Under the pieces are notes generated by a model. It ran no database searches. It was not told the DNA's origin and was given only the letters and a program-made list of their open reading frames with translations. Positions 34,168 through 46,976 of a stretch of 64,000 nucleotides of DNA are shown one piece after another (positions within the stretch are counted from its first letter, which is position 1; the number at the start of each line of letters is the position of its first letter). This stretch comes from Rhytidiadelphus loreus (lineage: Eukaryota; Streptophyta; Bryopsida; Hypnales; Hylocomiaceae). Made by a program: the position numbers and the translations under genes. The stretch spans positions 12,214,001-12,278,000 of the forward strand of contig OX344764.1 in the NCBI GenBank assembly GCA_947034895.1. Reading direction: 5' to 3'.

Positions 34168-37100
34168 TCAGAATCTCACTGCGTTCCGAGTAAATCTCCG
34201 GTCTCCCTGTGTCTGCTTCACCCATCTCAATATGGTTGCAATTGATGCAGAATTATTGAAAATCCTGCAAGGCACAACATGCAGTGTACTTAGGGTCACT
34301 TTTTTCCGCACTTAACACTTCCAACAAGAAGCTCGGTCTTACCATGATGTGAAGCGACAACCGAGTTAAGTTTTTAACTCATATCATTGCCAAGCGTGAA
34401 AGTTGGCTACCTCGATCAGTATCAACATGTCACCTTAGAGCCACAAGAGCACCTCCTCATTATACCTAAGATGGTCGAATTCATAAAAATGGTATGTTTC
34501 AAAGTGCCTAGAGCTTTGAAACTAGGACTTCTATGTGCCCCGGGCTTTAAAAACTAGGACTGATACAGAAGTGAGGATTCGGTCAAGCTGCTGAAACTGC
34601 ACCAATTTCAATGAAATCCGTCATTTTAACAAATCTGAGGTTTAAGTTTATCACTTGTAATAAATCCCTTATTTCTAAATTGAACATTTGAAAGCAAGGG
34701 GATTCAACTGTTCTTTAGAGTGTTTGCTCAAATCCTCATAGTAAATTGATCCCTGTTTAGCAACGAAAGTTTATATATGTCATTATTTTAGGTCAAGCTC
34801 CATGTTTTTAGGTCAAGTTTCATGCAGACCACAAAGTGAAAATGCTCACGAGGAATCGTTGCTTCAATTCTAATTCTAAGTTGACCGAAACTCCATCCTT
34901 ACCTATTCTTAACCTCGTAGTATTTCAGCATTTTGCCTTCCCTGTAGCTAGCGTCTTTCCGTTCATCACTCCCACTCAATTCAGAGGGGTAACCTGGCCG
35001 TCGCCGGTATTCTTTCCACAAAGTTTTCAATATCTGGTCCTGCACATGAATTCAAACAACAAGCTCTTGTAATTCAATTCCCCAATCAATGCAATATATT
35101 CTGCATCAGATACAAGATTACTATTTCAGCTCGTCTACATGTTTCAAAGTACTTCAGTGTCAAATTCCTTAAATTTGGCACCTCCTTAAAAGAGTTACTA
35201 AGCTGGTAGCGAGAAAATAAAAACTCCTCACATCTCTACTGGTCCTAATTTTAATTTAAAGCTAAGGTGAATAGCACCTAATATTGACGTGTTTGTAAAA
35301 CCTAGAATCTTGTTTGAAATGTACAAGCTCTATACACAAGAGCCTAGGGTCGATTTTAGGTACACTTATTTTTAACACTACAAGAATTCACAATTTATTG
35401 ATGCAAGAATCTAAAAGATGCATTCTAAGGGCATCTAGAATCCCCTTGCCAACAAGATCCAATAAAAGCTTTAATAGTTCAATAATAGGATCCATGCTCT
35501 AACCCTTAGTTGGACACATTAAGGTGTTGTTAGCTTGTGAGCACTTTGAAATGACAAAATGTTGGCAATTCTAAACGCCAATAGAAAGAATTTTGACCAT
35601 TACTACTTCAGAGGGTGTTTTGAACAGTAAACATGGAAAATTCCAATCCTTAGTTTTACCGTTGGCTGAGAAGCATCAATCCAGTGGAATTGCTTGACGT
35701 CATTATGGTGATCACTCCGGAACCATGTGAGTTGTTTTTTCACGAGGCTTCTGCCAAAGTCAAACAAAATCCAATAAAATTCCTGCCCAAAGTGAAAGCC
35801 CATCAACTAGAAAATAGTAGAAAGAGGTTCCAGGTTGGATCATTCAAGGGAACTTGAAACCTGGCAGGCTAATATAAATTCAGATGGAGTACTTGATTTC
35901 CAAACCCCACACCTTGATACGCGTTGAAAAGCTGAAAGAAAAACCAGGAACTTCTCCGCTGTGATCATGCCCCCGGCTTTGCGGCACTCCACCAGAAACT
36001 CCATTGCCTGTAGCATCTCCCACAAATTTATAAGGTTTTTGCACCCACCGTACTAGGCATTATGTCCGATAATGCTCTCAATCGACTCTTGGCCTCTTGC
36101 CATTCCCAGAACTTGGCATGTTATTTCTCATAACAACAGTCTACTTTCACATTACCTTTTGACATTTGTGATTCCATAGGAGAACTTGACATTATGTTTC
36201 AGCCAGACTGCCAAAGGTTATCAAGTCCAAAACTCCAACAGTAAGTGCAAGATTTCAGCGGTGCTTACTTCTTGGTAGCCAATGCCGCGTGATGCGGAAC
36301 TTGTGCCGGGCATTAATCCAAGATCCAGGAGGTATGATGCTTCATGAAGCAGACCAATTGGATCTGTCATCACCCCAAATCATAATACTACATCAATTTG
36401 GTGATAAAATGGTGGATTTTAGTAAAATTGGCACAGTTTCAATTGTCGTATTGAATACTCAGATCCTAATGCAACGGCCATCCTACTTGCACCACAATTC
36501 AATTGAGCCTATCTGTGTCATTAACCCCTCAGGGCCGGAGGGGGCAAAAACTGCCTTCTCGGATTTTCAAATGAAATTTTAGGTATGCAAAAGGGACCCG
36601 TAGAAAAATCAAAATTCGAAATTGCGCTTCATAGCACAAAACCACTCTGGAAAGCAGGCAGCCTTGAGGGGTTAAGTAGCATAGTGCACATTTTCAAAAT
36701 TTGAGTTGTGCACTACTCATAAATAATGGCATAAACAGGATGATTTGGAACCTAGTTCTTCAAACTTTTGACACTTGAACATCATAATCGTGGCACTTCA
36801 ATGTACGCCATTGTTATCAAATATGGACCATGAGAGAATTGAATAAATTAACACCAACAATACCTAGAGAAATGACCATGAGAAGACCCACAAACGAGTG
36901 TAATTGGTCATGTGACACGACACTCAAAAATGTAATCTAAACCATACCTGCAATCATTTGTTCGCAGCGAAGATCGATCCAGCGATACAATTCGGCGCGG
37001 TGCTGGTACAAGAAATAGCATTGGAAGTCATAGTCGGAATCCCACTCGGAGCCTTCCATGTGGTGCAGCGGCGTGTAGTTGTCGGGTCCCCACGGCTGCC

Positions 37101-40100
37101 CAGAGACCTGCAGCTCCACCTAGGAAAATTAACTCCCGAATGGGTTTGTAATGTGTTATTAGCAGTTTTGAGAAGGTCTGACGAGGACTTTCTTTAGCCT
37201 GATTATTTTCATTTTACATATACACGTGAGCAGTGTTCTTCACTGATTCTGGTGATATCAAATTTGTTCCCTTCTGAATTGTATTTTTCACAATGTGATC
37301 AATCAAATGGTTGTATTAAAACAGTGAATCTTTGGTTCTTTATGGGGATAATAACCAGGGTTGTTTGCAGGTTTATCATATCCCTGAAATTGGCTGTACA
37401 GTACACAAAATATGTGATAGTGAATAAAAATGGCTTCACAGTAAGCCAAGTCATTTACAGAGGCATTCAGAAATTAATACACATAAACATAAATTTGTTT
37501 AAAACGTACTTATGAAGTGCTAATTATTTTGTAAAATTTGAAATATTTAACCGAAAGTCAACATTTTACAAACTGTGTAGAGATCTACCTTACATGTTGA
37601 AGGCTGACTCCAAAGACGACAAATATAATCATCATAAGAGAGCAAATCTTATTCTATTTTACTAAACAAATTTTCAACTTTGGAACCTATTAATGTACGT
37701 ATCGTACACATCTTGAAACTGACAGCTTACAGTTTTAGAGGTTTCGGTTTCAAAACTTTGACAATTTAAAAGATATTTAAATTACCAAAAATGATTCATT
37801 TCGACAAATCACAGTATTTTTGAATTTATCACCAAAGTTCAGTGCAGTGTCCCTGTTTCATACTAGAGGAGTACAGTGTCCCGGTTTCAAGTTATACTGA
37901 TTTTCCCTACCAGTGAGGGGGAAAATTAACGTCATCTTGAAAGTAAGTGTCATCACAAAATTTTATTTTTGTGTATACAATACGGTATAATTTCAAATCA
38001 CTCTAATTCAAAATAGTGTGGACAAATCAATGTCGAGGAGTACGGTTTCCCCCGGAGAGTTTCCCTGTCAACTTCCAAGGAACGACATTTTTCTTTTTCA
38101 GTGCAACAAAAGAGGAAACTATCATTAAAAACCGACCAGGGTCGTAAGCAATGTACGTGGGTACGAACTCACCAGTAGAACTTGGAGCGCGCGGCGCAGT
38201 CGGAACCAGTCATTGCGGACCAGTGTGTGCGCGGTGACCGAGTCGCCTGCTTGCGCCAGCATGTGTACCGCAATGTCCCACCCGTCCGGCTGACTGACAA
38301 AGCGACGGAATTCGGCTTCAATGGCGGCGCTCACTGTCGGAGAGGCGCTCACGGGCGACGCGGCGGCCGCTGGGCTCCTCCCGCTCATGTACCTGGGGCA
38401 GATAATCCGAAATGGTAAGCCATGCTTAGGCCACAACACGTACGTCGAAGTGCTTGAGTGCCCAGCCACAAAAATCTAGAAGCTGGGCTGCTAAAGTGAG
38501 GAAATTGATGTCATGTTCTTGTCATCGAGATGAGGTGTGTGCACCCAGAATTTTAGTGCCATTTGAAATGAAAGGAATGCCCTATATGAAGGTTTCGGGT
38601 GCATATACCTTAAGACGGACTGAACATTCAATGCAAATCTAGTTTTTCAAATTTTCTGGCAGTCTGGTCTCTAAACACCAACTAGCCCAACTGGAGAATC
38701 AAACCAAATTTAGAATGCAGAATCGGGACCCCAGAATTACACACAGACCCTCCTGTTCAAGATGCTTCTGGTAGGGACATCTTGCAGCGCCGCAGCGGTA
38801 GTTCCCGAATCCCGATTCTACATCTGTCCATAAATTGGTTGCTGGTCTCGATTGAGAGGCTATGTGGCCCTGACATGAGCTGGTTTTTGGCAATAACTTA
38901 GTGGTCACTTCCCTTGTTAGGAGCTCTCATTGTTGGACATAACTTGCCATGTCCTATACTGGCATTCTTCAAAAACTCTACCAACGTTGGAGATTGTCCT
39001 TCATCTCAAGTCCAGACTTTCAACTGATCTTTATGTTTTGTCATTTGAAACTCATCTTCATGTTGCAAATGGTGGAGGCTCATTTGACTCTGAGTAGAAA
39101 ATGAAGAGTCGATGGAGTATTAGGGTACCGTGGCCCCTTCTAGTAGTGGGTTTCACACTTGCCATTTTCAATGTTGAATTGAAAACTCTATTCAAAGAGT
39201 CGAGTATGCTGACTCTTGAAAGTGTGAAACCCACTAGTCCTCTTATCCCACTCATCGTTGGAAACACTCAAACTTGAGTATTTTGCCTCCTACACTAGCC
39301 TGAGACCCGCTAATGAATGATACGGTGGTGGGAGCGTACCGGCGCAGGTAATTGCAAGTGCCGCCCACAACGATGGGAACGTGGTTGCGCGCCAGCACGA
39401 GATCCGTGGCGGCTCTGGCATCTTTGCAAAACCGGCTCGCTGAGTACTCTGCCCCTATGAAACAAAAATCAGTTTGTCTCTAGTAAGGAATCCATTGCAG
39501 TAGTTGCTTCACAGAGTTACATCCCACAACATTTTGTTCTTTCTTGGGCCTCAAAAATTGGTAGATTATCATTGCAATGCATCGAAAGCCCTCACATTGA
39601 TCAACGTACACTCTTACCACCTGGCACATTTCAAATTTGTGACAAATGTGGCAAGTGTGCAGGATACTCTGGAATGTCATTTTAGGGAGGTTTTTGTCAT
39701 TTTAGGTGTTCAATACCACAGGTGGTAACAGGCCACAAACCTTCAGTGGGAGAGACCATGTCAAGAAGGTGATGGTGCACGCCCTGCGAGAGAAGCAAAA
39801 TATTACCAAAGGTAAGAATAAGAATTGGTGACGAATAGTGAACTCTGTTGTGAACAGTGTCAGGTGGAAGATGGCGAGCAATGCCGAAAGTGTGGTGTTG
39901 TGTCAGTATGGACTTGTGGACGGCGTTCGAACTTTGTTCCTTATTTTATACGTGACGGTTCCATGCAAAAAATCGATGTCTTAAAAAAGGTGTGACAAGC
40001 CTACGTCACAGGTCTCTGTTAAGCCGGGCTCCCTAAACAAAGATAAATTAAAAAAACAGCAATTTGTTGACAGGGTTCGCGTGCCGTGTCAGGTTGACCA

Positions 40101-41277
40101 CCAGTAACTACCTCTGCAGAGATGACAAAAATAGATCAGTGTAGACATTGCAACCAATCGCAAACTGAACCCACCTCGCGTTGATGCAAAGGCGTTTTGG
40201 CACTTCCCACGTTCATGCCTGTGTACACCTGCAATTCAAGGGGTTTCAACTCAGTAAGCACACCTGCAGTGACGGATTCAGTGCGCTAGCTGTTCCTCCT
40301 TCTGCTCACTCTCAACCAAACAGAAAATTTAAAGCATGTTTAGCAACTCCACTAGTAGGAAACCTCGCCATCTTCACCAGTGCTCCAACAGAATTACCAC
40401 TCACGTTCCAGAAGAGGAAAAAACGACGACGGTTCGTACACTACTTCGACGAAGATTGCAAAGCTATTTTCGAAGGATCCAGCATTGAAGTCGAAACGGT
40501 ATCAATTCAAACTCTTTCGACACCAAATCAAGATAATCGAGGCTCCGGGAATTGCCAACCGAGTTCGTTGTAACGGTAGTGACAACAGAACTTCATTCTT
40601 GCGAATCAGTTGAGTGAGTCGCAAGAAAAGGCGCTCTCACTACGAGGAAAACAGACAGCAATGATTCCGTAACAGACACAAACTGCTCTAAGAAACTGAT
40701 TGTAATTGGGCTGAAAATTTGAGCAAGAGAGGCAAGTGCACAGATCAAACTGGAAACAAACCCTGATTGATCGGCAGACACTTACGAAACAAATTATTTT
40801 TAAGAAAACGAAAGGAGTTGTACTGAACATTCGAACCTGAATGGAGTCGGCACTGATGATCTCGCCGTCGAGCTGCTTAGCCAACGCTATCGCCACGCGC
40901 GACTTGCCGACAGCCGTGGGACCTGCGATGACGACGACGCGACCCTTGTGCAAGCTCTTCGTCGACCTGCCGCTCACGTCCACATTGTCCAACCGGCCGG
41001 CAAATTCGAAGCACCCCACGTTACCATTCTTCCCGGCTACCGACGACGACGACGACGACTCCCCGTCCGTCAAAAGCTCAAGCGCTTGCTGTCGACTGGC
41101 CAGCTTCGCGCGCACGCCCACTAGTACCCCTGGTACCACCCGCGTTACGCAAACCTCGCATTGTAGCTGCCCCAAACCCAGTCTACCAACACCAGCCACC
41201 AATTCACCTCCGCGACTGCTGGACAAACTCGCCGCACTACTCCAGCCTGATGGCTGAGTACAAATGAATCCCGACAT
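34168..41277 (-). CDS. IPT: tRNA dimethylallyltransferase (isopentenyltransferase), 11 exons, AtIPT9-like
   Basis: Transfers the dimethylallyl group of DMAPP to N6 of A37 in tRNAs reading UNN codons; tRNA turnover then yields cis-zeatin-type cytokinins. Exons in transcript order: 41277-40837, 40228-40175, 39783-39741, 39454-39340, 38392-38173, 37119-36948, 36363-36269, 36007-35913, 35750-35660, 35039-34903, 34264-34168. All junctions are GT-AG and in phase, giving about 519 aa. Seen: P-loop GPTAVGKS (119-126); ISADSIQ-VY (141-149); [20 protein letters not shown] (209-217), where most family members have [15 protein letters not shown] (277-287); KKQLTWFR (416-423). The roughly 110-residue Ser/Arg/Ala-containing N-terminus before the catalytic core could be an organelle-targeting peptide. 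The ATG at 41277 is the first after an in-frame stop at 41308. Exon 11 is the least certain; retaining intron 10 would end the protein right after KNR. Confidence 0.9.
36521..36675. mobile_element. 155-bp piggyBac-like MITE in IPT intron 6
   Basis: Runs from TTAACCCCTCAGGGC to GCCTTGAGGGGTTAA: TTAA-bounded inverted repeats of about 15 bp with one mismatch. The terminal nucleotides match the larger family (TTAACCCCT), but the interior is unrelated and much shorter, so it is a distinct subfamily. It lies entirely within intron 6 (36364-36947). Confidence 0.65.
39144..39236. repeat. inverted repeat in IPT intron 4
   Basis: A 17-bp perfect stem: tagtgggtttcacactt (39144-39160) with its complement at 39220-39236, separated by 59 bp. 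Probably a small foldback element. Confidence 0.65.
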
Positions 41278-41380
41278 GAATCCCAACGTGAATATTCCAA
41301 CGTGAATCTAAACGTAAATATATCCCGACGTCAATCCTAACGTGAATCTCGATGTGAATGCCAGCCGTGAGTCCTCCGTC
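41264..41380. promoter_or_regulatory. imperfect ~12-bp repeats with ACGT cores at the IPT start
   Basis: About eight imperfect repeats of the type 'tcc(c)aacgtgaa' run across the IPT start codon into the leader. ACGTG or ACGTC cores fall at 41286, 41300, 41328 and 41340. ACGTG is the core of G-box/ABRE elements bound by bZIP and bHLH factors; whether these sites are regulatory or merely a repeat in the leader cannot be told. Confidence 0.4.
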
Positions 41381-42417
41381 GGATTGAGCTCCCACTAGCT
41401 AGATCGATCAGTGAGCACGCGAACTCGCAAAGTCGCTACTCTCAGAGTCACAGCGATTGATACAACTTGTGTGTGTACGTTCTAGTGTTGATCGAGTTTG
41501 GAGCGTGACTGTGCAGTCAGATCTTCTCACTCTATACTCGGTGACTGCCAGTGAGTCCTTTGTATTGTGGCGCTTGATCGCTCTATTAATAAGTTTCTTA
41601 GAGATAGCGGTGGTGGAGATGGTGGTGATGATGCTTCTGATGCTACGACTCCTACAACGAAGAAGCTCGTTGCCAGAGACAAACATAATTTTCTAGCTCC
41701 AACTTCCAATATTTTGGGAGGCACTGTGGAGGTGTCTTTAGTTTTCTTTTACCGGATTTGAGCCACTTTGTCATGTACCCTCCCCGTGTTTTCATTTACT
41801 TTTGGAATCTTTCTTCTTTTTTGGGAGCTGACGGAGGGATGAGATGCAATAGGTACCAGGAACGTGCACTTGACAAAGGGTAGTGGATGTTTGGGTGTTG
41901 TGGAGGAAAGGGCTTGGTCACCTTCTGGCAATGAATTCGCCCTTTCAGTTGCACCCAAAAAAAACTTCATGAGGACATTGAGGGCTTGCTTTTATTGGGG
42001 GGGTACAAGATGAGAGAGCAGACAGGAGAATGGAAGGATGAAAGGCGTACCGATGGAATTGATGATGTGCACATGATGAGAGAGATTTACTGGGGGTTTG
42101 TATAGAGTAATGCCCAAGGAGGAGGGCATTTTGGAAGGAAAAAAAAGGGCCGACCGGGACCAGGAGGGCGGAGCCCGACGAGGAGGTGCTTTTTTCCCAA
42201 AATGCTTGACGATGAGAGGCATTGACCGGTGTAAATCACGAGCAGGAAAATTGAAGTTGGATGAAACACTTGGGATGAAAAAACAAAGTTGGATGAAGAA
42301 TCCATAATGCTTGATTACGTGGGCAAATCCGCGTACGTAATTGGGCATTACGGATTATTGCGTTGTAGAACTTTCCCAGGAAATGAACGGCGATTTTCTG
42401 GAAATGGTTTATGTTGG
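41381..42417. other. IPT upstream region
   Basis: Moderate-GC DNA upstream of the IPT, presumably containing its promoter. A + strand frame at 41567-41761 with a Gly/Asp-rich stretch has no recognised homologue and is not called. Confidence 0.35.
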
Positions 42418-42545
42418 GGGACTTACATAACATAGTGAGGATTTACTTTGGGAGTTGGGGTTTATTGGGGTTGTTGTTGAAGGACTTACATAACATAGTG
42501 AGGATTTACTCTAGGGGTTGGGGTTTACTAGGGGGTTTGTTGGGG
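42418..42545. repeat. tandem duplication, ~64-bp unit
   Basis: 'acttacataacatagtgagg' with its following 'atttact' occurs at 42421 and 42484, each followed by a G/T-rich 'gggttggggttta' block. Confidence 0.75.
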
Positions 42546-42551
42546 GACTTA

Positions 42552-42690
42552 GGGACGGCTTCTATGTAGAGTCAGGATTAGTGAAGCCCACTAATCAATT
42601 GTAAAATGGGATTTTCAAAAGAAATGGATTCTCATTCCACCATTGATTGGTAGGCTTCATAGGCCCCTGATTCCACATAGAAGCTGACCC
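42552..42690. mobile_element. 139-bp foldback (MITE-like) element
   Basis: The ends GGGACGGCTTCTATGTAGAG and the complement of the right end GGGTCAGCTTCTATGTGGAA form inverted arms that continue inward for about 60 bp with several mismatches. No convincing target duplication was found, so superfamily is not assigned. Confidence 0.55.
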
Positions 42691-45600
42691 TTGATGGAAT
42701 TTTTTTTGAGGAAAGGGATAGTGGAAGTAAGTAGATTTTGCAGCTGTCACAAACGTTGTTGTTATGGCTAAATTTTAGAATGCTCCATTTGACACCTCCT
42801 TTTGACATGTTTTTAGATACTTCTGAAAGTTCAACTCTCTTATTCAATTTTGTTTTAATTTTTAGTATAAATAAATGAGATATATAAAGTTTCACCTCTT
42901 GAATATGATATGTTTGAAATTTTGAATAATGTCAAAGGAAAGGTATAACATAAGCAAGATCAAGTCATTTAGAATTTAATGGTAGAAACATTATGATTGA
43001 AATCATTGAATGTAATGATTTAGAGAGAGAAACAACTTTGATTCTTTTAGGATTGGCATACAGAAAGAGTCTATTCATTCATGGGAGTCTAACAACTTAC
43101 CCATAGGGTCAGGGTGAGTGACTAATGAACTACATATCTTTATTAGAAGGTAGACTCTTTGCAATGATGTAATGTCATTGGAAAGGTACACCAATAGTCC
43201 ATTTGCTTGCTCAAACAAACTTCAATCAATATAGTAACTAAGTTTGAAATACAATAGTCAAATGTTTAACTGCCAATATTCTTTATTCATTTTATTACAT
43301 AATATTTGTAAAAATTTAGACAAAATGCTTAATCAATAGAGTAGTGTGTTTAAAATTTGTATACCTTTTTCTTTAACCATTCTATTGCTACTTACTATAT
43401 TCTACACTTTTGAGTATGTGTTGGAATAAAATGATTATTGTAAAACATGTTCAATGGTAGAGACAAAATATCTAACTTAGCATATAAGGTAGTGGGAAGG
43501 AGTTGCTTTTTCCAATGATCCTCTTTTAGAGATGATTACTATTTTCTTTATTATGGAAGGATTACTACTTCCTCCCCCCAAAGTGGTTTTCTCTACACGA
43601 GGATTCATTTGCTAATAATAAAATAAAATTTGATAGAAAAGTCTCACATTAAAGAGGTGTATAATAGTCCACTTCCTCAAACATCAAACAAAATAACTTT
43701 CAATCCAATCATATAAAAACATCTGCACCCATGCACCATATGTTGGCTAGGTGAATGGTTTGGCTTGGTAGTGCTTCAAGGAGAGTTCCACCAAAACGCA
43801 ATTTAGTTGTAATTTCTAACCAATGGGCTCTTCAAATTTCACTTGCCACACTCGAAGTTGCAGTGCCCCTCATGTTTTTATTGAGCCCCACTTGAACATC
43901 TAACAATGTCCAAAGAATAGGTTTCATAGTGAGCAATCTGTAAGCATCGAGGTTTTAAGTTTTCCACCACTTTTAATCTCCTATTGTAGCTTAATGTGCC
44001 ATTCACCACCACGATTGAGGAACGATCTACCTTAGTTTCAAGGTTTCTTGACTTCTAAGATATCTTCCGATAGGGGTCCAGTTGAGAGGCGATGCAAAAT
44101 AAGCATCAAAGAACACGCCAAGTTCATTTCCCCGTGCTCATTTCCCTGTCTACGGGTGGAGATGCTCTGAGGAGTTAAGTTAGCTACATAATTCTCTAAT
44201 CACCCAATAACTTCGGGCCAGCTTACATGCTCACCTGGTGGGCAAACTTTCCTCTAATTCAAGCAAGAAGATAAAAGTGGCTCCACCGATGGTCTTGCCG
44301 GGGTGGGCAAGCAGGAAAGGAGGAGGTGAAGTTTCACTGATACCAGTGGACAACCTCATTGGTGGAGACTTGGTGGAGACTTGGGAATCTAATACATGGA
44401 AACATTTTATTGTCTCCATCCCCACCCACCGGGTCCACATGAAAATGCAATGTCTATTTTTCAGTGTAGCACCCGCTGTGAAAGTTCCCCGATGACCGAT
44501 ACATGTAAGGAGGACCTTAGTTGGTTCCTTCATTTTCATTCATGCCCTTTGGCAAACCTTAAAGTCCAAAGTGCACACTTGCCAAAAGATGCCCAGGCCC
44601 ATGTCTGAGCGTGTTTAAAATGTGTGTGTGCGTTTCAGGCTTTCCGCCATTACGTTGATGCTTGTTAGTTGTTACGACACACCACAATAGACTGATTCCG
44701 AGTGTGATGATTACAGTAATTTTGGGCGCACTACTTAATGCGGGTGTCAATCGTGTCAGTTAACAACTGTGTAAGTCCTCAAGTACCGAAGATATAATCG
44801 CCATCTAACTTACTTAGAAAACGAATTACAATAGACTGAGTGGCTGTTGAGATACTGAAGGTTCGTCTTGTAACGAACCATCTCCCAATCAGTCATCTCC
44901 AATCAGTTTTAACCAGCTGAACTTATGGACCAGTGAATGCGAGCCTCGAAAGCAGAAGGAGCAGCTTGCAGCCCCTACACAAGCAGTACGTACTACAGCA
45001 GTTCTACTACTATTGCACCTGACCTGAGTCCTGACCTGACCTGACCTAGACTACTGGCTACTTCGATGAGCGTGGAATGATCGGTACGAAGGACCTTCCG
45101 TTCCTACTTACTTCCTGCTGAAATTAGTTTCAGTTCAGTTTGTGTCTTCCAAGTTTAAACTAAAAGATTGCAAAGTCAGGTTTTTTTTATAAGAATTTTA
45201 TACTGAAAAGAACGATCGGTACGGCAAATTTCAGGGTCGTTGAGTTTCGTTCTCGCCTTTTTCAAGGCTCCGCCGCAATCCGCTCAGTTGCTCAGCCTCC
45301 ACTTGTTGTCGCCTGAAAACCTCCTGTACGTAGTCCTGTTTAAGGTTAGCCAGCCTACTGTTGTGGCTTGGCTTTACGACCACGGGACGCTAGCGTCAAT
45401 GGCTTGCGAAAAACATGGAAGGTCGTCAATGATCACTCACCGCTTGAATTGAATTGAAGGTTCGCCCCCGAAAGGACGGAGCCTATGACGGTGTGTCGTC
45501 AAACTTTGAAAGGCCCTCATACTTTTGGTTTTATTTTTTCAGAGAGGAAATCACATGTCCAATAATTGTCAAGAAAGGATAAAAAAAAAAAAACTTCAAA

Positions 45601-45792
45601 TTTTTTGGGGGGAAATTTCAAATTACCACAAATTTCGAAAGGAAAAGCCGAAAGAAAATTCTTGTCAAATACAAATCATGTTCAAAGAATCTAATTTTTT
45701 CCAAAATGGAAGTACATTACAGTATAGAACATTGTGGGCTAAAGAAAATTTCGGTGGCACCACATAAGGTAGTTTGCTCATAAAGCAACCAT
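42691..45792. other. intergenic, nothing recognised
   Basis: Mostly AT-rich, with a more balanced segment around 43.7-45.4 kb that holds short open frames on both strands (for example 44231-44539 on the - strand) lacking any known domain. A few 'cctga' direct repeats lie near 45020-45050. Confidence 0.4.
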
Positions 45793-46698
45793 TTAACCCC
45801 TAAAGGACCATCATGTATTTTTTGGCAACATAGAAATCTTGGGTAGGTACATGTGACTAGAGATTTGCATATCTTAAGCTGAAATTTTAATAGAAGGTGG
45901 GGATAAGGAATATCTTCTATATGCACTAAATTTCATAGCATTTGGAAATATGAGTCAAAAGTTATGGCCTAAAATGTTATTTATTTTTTTGTAAATGGGC
46001 AATCTAGGCAAATTAAAAAAATTCACTTTTTCCAAAAACAAAAATTTAAAATTGATTTTCTAGATTTATATATACATGGAGCTTTGAATCATTCCATTTT
46101 GATCAATGAGTCAAAAGTTATGAGGAGTCTTAGTTTGTGGATAGTTATGGATTCTCTACTCTAAATTAACTTTGAATTCTTTTATAATATTCAATTTTCA
46201 ATATTTTTAGAAAAAACTAAAATCAAAGGATGTAGATTGTTTATTACAATATTGCAACCATTGGAATTGACACTTTTCAATTCCATAACGAAATTCTTAA
46301 CAATTTTGTATTTTGAATCACTGTCTATTTTTTTCTACTTACTATTTTTTTCCTGTATGTTGTACAATTCCAAATGATCTAAAAATTTTCAAGCATGTAG
46401 CCAACTTGCTTTGAAGAAGGAATCCAAAGAGTAACTACAATTTTGGACATTTTTTCATCCAAATGTGAGCTTGTGAAATGTAGCTGCCATTTTTTTGCAG
46501 GGCCCCCAAAGGATTTTTGTCACTTCAAATAGTATAATCTTTCTGAAATTTTTTCCATGTGTTCTCAAGTCAACATACTACAAGATCCTATGGTTAAATG
46601 TGTCCAAGTTTTTTTTCCCAAAATTTGGTACTTGTACTAGAAATGACAGTTTCAAAGTGTTTTTGGTGAAAATATAGTCACATTCCTTTCAAGGTTAA
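45793..46698 (-). mobile_element. piggyBac-like MITE copy H
   Basis: Starts TTAACCCCTAAAGGACCA at 45793 and ends in an eroded 'tcctttcaaggttaa' at 46698. The body is the family in reverse orientation ('acatggagctttgaatcatt', 'tactacaagatcctatggtt', 'gaaatgacagtttcaaagtg'). It is 906 bp long and non-coding. Confidence 0.75.
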
Positions 46699-46976
46699 GA
46701 ACTGATTGCCTTTTCCGAGAAGCTAAACTCTTGAAAAAAATCTCAGTAAATTTCTGTAGAAAAAAAAATAGAATTAGCATCTGATACAAGTTGTTTCATA
46801 TTTTTTGGACCTTTATAGAATTAGTTACAAATTTTTTAAGTTGAAACAACAATGGTTACAAAAGCAACTATGCCACCTTCTAAAATGTACATTGCTGGTA
46901 CATTGAAAAAAACAAAATGTACCTTTGTGTTATGATTGCTTTTAGAGCATGGTCACTTTTAGAGTAGACTACCTTA

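Noticed and set aside
37352..37372. Second hAT end ('ataaccagggttgtttgc') in IPT intron 5
   Set aside because: Resembles the left terminus of the 5.2-kb element, but no matching right end or 8-bp duplication is visible nearby.
40841..41257. 138-codon open frame on the + strand
   Set aside because: Antisense to IPT exon 1, which carries the P-loop and correct splice donor.
41567..41761. Gly/Asp-rich + strand frame upstream of the IPT
   Set aside because: No ATG at the start, no known homologue, no splice-supported neighbour.
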